Source: Symbiodinium natans (Eukaryota; Sar; Dinophyceae; Suessiales; Symbiodiniaceae). From it: a stretch of 64,000 nt of DNA. A program made the translations under genes and the position numbers. Shown here piece after piece: positions 62,036 through 64,000 of the stretch (the first letter of the stretch is position 1; every line of letters begins with the position of its first letter). The notes beneath the pieces were generated by a model. The model made no database searches. It was not told the origin of the DNA and worked only from the letters and a program-made list of their open reading frames with translations. The stretch covers positions 583,501 through 647,500 of the forward strand of contig CAJNDS010002135.1 in the NCBI GenBank assembly GCA_905221605.1. The letters run 5' to 3'.

Positions 62036-64000
62036 AGGTCAAGTGAGCAAACGGGCCCCAAAAGCCCTTCAGGTTTAGGGTTTAGGGGTTTAGGGTTTGG
62101 GGTTTAGGGTTTAGGGTTTGGGGTTTGGGGTTCGGGGTTCGGGGTTTAGGGTTGGGGTTGAGGGTTTAGGGTCTAGGGTTTAGGGTGTCGGGTTTAGGGT
62201 TTAGGGTTTAGGGATTAGGGTTTGGGGTTAAGGGTGTAGGCCCTAGAGACCTTGGACCCTAAACCCCAAAGCCTAAACAAACCCTAAATCTTCCGCCTTC
62301 CATGAAGGGCTTAGGGATTTTGGGTTCAGGCCCCAAAAAGCTCATGGACCCCTACCGCCTCTCCTTCGTTGACAGGTTTCAAGGGAGGGAAACTGCGCGC
62401 GGCGCTTTGTTTAGTTACAAAAAGCACCCATGGGTTCAGGTTTGTGGATTTAGGGTTTAGGGCTTAGACATGAACTCTTACCGGTTTATAGGGTTAGGGG
62501 TTCAGGGTTCGGGTTCAGGGTTTGGGGGTTAGATTCAGGGTTTTGGGTTCAAGTTTCCACCAACAAAGCCTTCTTCAGCGCAAAAATAGATCAACGTCCC
62601 GCGCACCCTGATTCCCAGACTGGTTTAAAGGTTTAGGGGTGTAGGGGTTTCGGGGTTTCGGGGTTTCGGGGTTTAGGGGTTTAGGGGTTTAGGGTTTAGG
62701 GGTTTAGGGGTTTAGGGGTTTGGGGGTTTAGGGTTTAGGGTTTGGGGCTTGGCCCGAAGACTCTAAAAATCCCGACCGAAGCCCTAAAATGTGAACCCCA
62801 ACCCCTGAACCCTACACCTGAAAGCCCTAGAAAGCCTCAGCCCTCAGCCTCAAGCCCTCAGCGCCAAAGCCTAAACCCCAAACCCCAAACCCAGAGCCTA
62901 AACCCCAGACCCCAGACCCCAGACCCCAGACCCCAGACCCCAAACCCCAAACCCCAAAGCCTAAAAACCCCAAACCCCAAACCCCAAAGCCTAAAAACCC
63001 CAAACCCCAAACCCCAAACCCCAAACCCCAAACCCCAAGCCCCAAGCCCCAAGCCCCAAGCCCCAAGCCCCAAGCCCCAAAACCTAAACCCTAAACCTTC
63101 CAAGCCCAGGTACGGCTATCCTTTGAATTTGTGGCCTTTGATGGGCCCCCCACCTGGCTTGGCCGCTCGGCTCGAAACCCAAAATCTGGTCCAGGGTGGA
63201 CCCTGAACCCCAAATCCTAACGGTTTAGGGTTTAGGGTTTAGGGTTTAGGGTTTAGGGTTTAGGGTTTAGGGTTTAGGGTTTAGGGTTTAGGGTTTAGGG
63301 TTTAGGGTTTAGGGTTTAGGGTCTAGGGTTTAGGGTTTAGGGCACGGCTCCCAGGAGCATGTGAAGCAAGCCCCGGTCGAACCACGGAAGCTGCTCGAAT
63401 TACGGCTGCTTGGCTTCACCCAACCTTTTCTGGGTTTAGGGTTTAGGGCTTAGGGTTGGTTTAGGGTTTAGGGTTTAGGGTTTAGGGTTTAGGGTTTAGG
63501 GTTTAGGGTTTGGGGTTTAGGGTTTAGGTTTAGGGTTTAGGGTTTAGGGTTTAGGGTTTAGGGTTTAGGGTTTAGGTTTCAGGGTATGGGGCAAGTTTAG
63601 GGTTTGGGGTTTAGGGTTTCGGGTGGGTGCCGTACTTTAATATAGGGCTGTAATATAGGGGATCTCAAAAGGCATCCTGATTTAGAGAACTGCCCTTAGA
63701 GCCAGTAGGTTTGGGGCTTCCGAACAAGGTTGGATTCACTCTTGGGGTTTGTCTTTGGGCATGGGGGGTTCACAGCGATTGGGGTGATTTCCATGTTTGG
63801 TTTAGGGTTTAGGGTTCAGGAATTAGGGTGTAGGGTGTAGGGTTTAGGGTGTAGGTTTCTTGGGTTTGGGGTTTAGGGTTCGGGGTTTGGGGTTTAGGGT
63901 TTAGGGTTTAGGGTTTAGGGTTTAGGGTCTGCCCGAGGTTTGTCATTCAGGCGCCAAAGGCCCCGTAGTCAAAGGCCACTAGGAACTCTGGAGCGGCCCT

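Larger units (their letters stand above)
57281..64000. repeat. Telomere-type mosaic to the window end
   Basis: CCCTAAA arrays at 57495-57595, 57720-57835, 58965-59085, 59755-59800, 60143-60250 and 61880-61975. TTTAGGG at 59520-59580, 60550-60640, 62070-62230, 62630-62750, 63222-63345 and 63455-63580, and CCCCAAA at 59697-59762 and 62870-63085. Unique spacers of 50-400 bases hold one dispersed repeat copy and one exon-like island. ORFs at 59590, 62742 and the minus-strand ones at 62827-63103 are repeat-derived. Confidence 0.8.

Overview
The window looks like dinoflagellate nuclear DNA, possibly Symbiodiniaceae or a relative. Four things point that way: interstitial arrays of the TTTAGGG/CCCTAAA telomere-type heptamer throughout, a spliced-leader-like string in an LTR, GC-AG as well as GT-AG introns, and genes crowded with mobile elements. 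The heptamer alone would also fit plants or chromerids, so the assignment is likely but not proven.

Layout. (1) 1-3146: mosaic of telomere-type arrays in both orientations with short unique islands. (2) 3152-11981: an 8,830 bp LTR retroelement with identical 279 bp LTRs, inserted in a CCCTAAA array. Its primer-binding site matches the anticodon arm of initiator tRNA-Met, as in copia and Ty5, but no protease, integrase or reverse transcriptase is visible. It encodes a very long protein with WW, S1, CCCH and SAM-like segments; an in-frame UAG and a frame change separate it from two more coding blocks. (3) 11982-27830: telomere-type mosaic again, with a small secreted cysteine-rich gene, a short two-exon gene, small fold-back repeats, a frameshifted gene remnant and several exon-sized coding islands. 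(4) 27835-52612: a 24.8 kb block bracketed by inverted TTATGCT/AGCATAA arrays. It holds a zinc-knuckle/coiled-coil ORF, minisatellites, a USP-family deubiquitinase ORF and a multi-exon MULE-like transposase gene, followed by GC-rich tandem repeats. A 12,180 bp CACTA/EnSpm-like transposon (37366-49545) is nested in what appears to be the last intron of the MULE gene. (5) 52613-64000: telomere-type mosaic with exon-like islands and dispersed repeats.

The nested CACTA-like element has a 26 bp perfect terminal inverted repeat, a possible TG target duplication, subterminal TTTACTTGTGAG-type repeats, a two-exon transposase gene and three further gene models (a small-domain/lysine-rich protein, an SR-like protein and an acidic/basic low-complexity protein). 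Telomere-type repeats occur in introns and spacers inside this transposon. This suggests that heptamer tracts are common intron and spacer filler in this genome and that the unique islands elsewhere may be exons.

All functions are read from motifs by eye. Exon joins are inferred from frame, phase and splice-site sequence, without transcript evidence.
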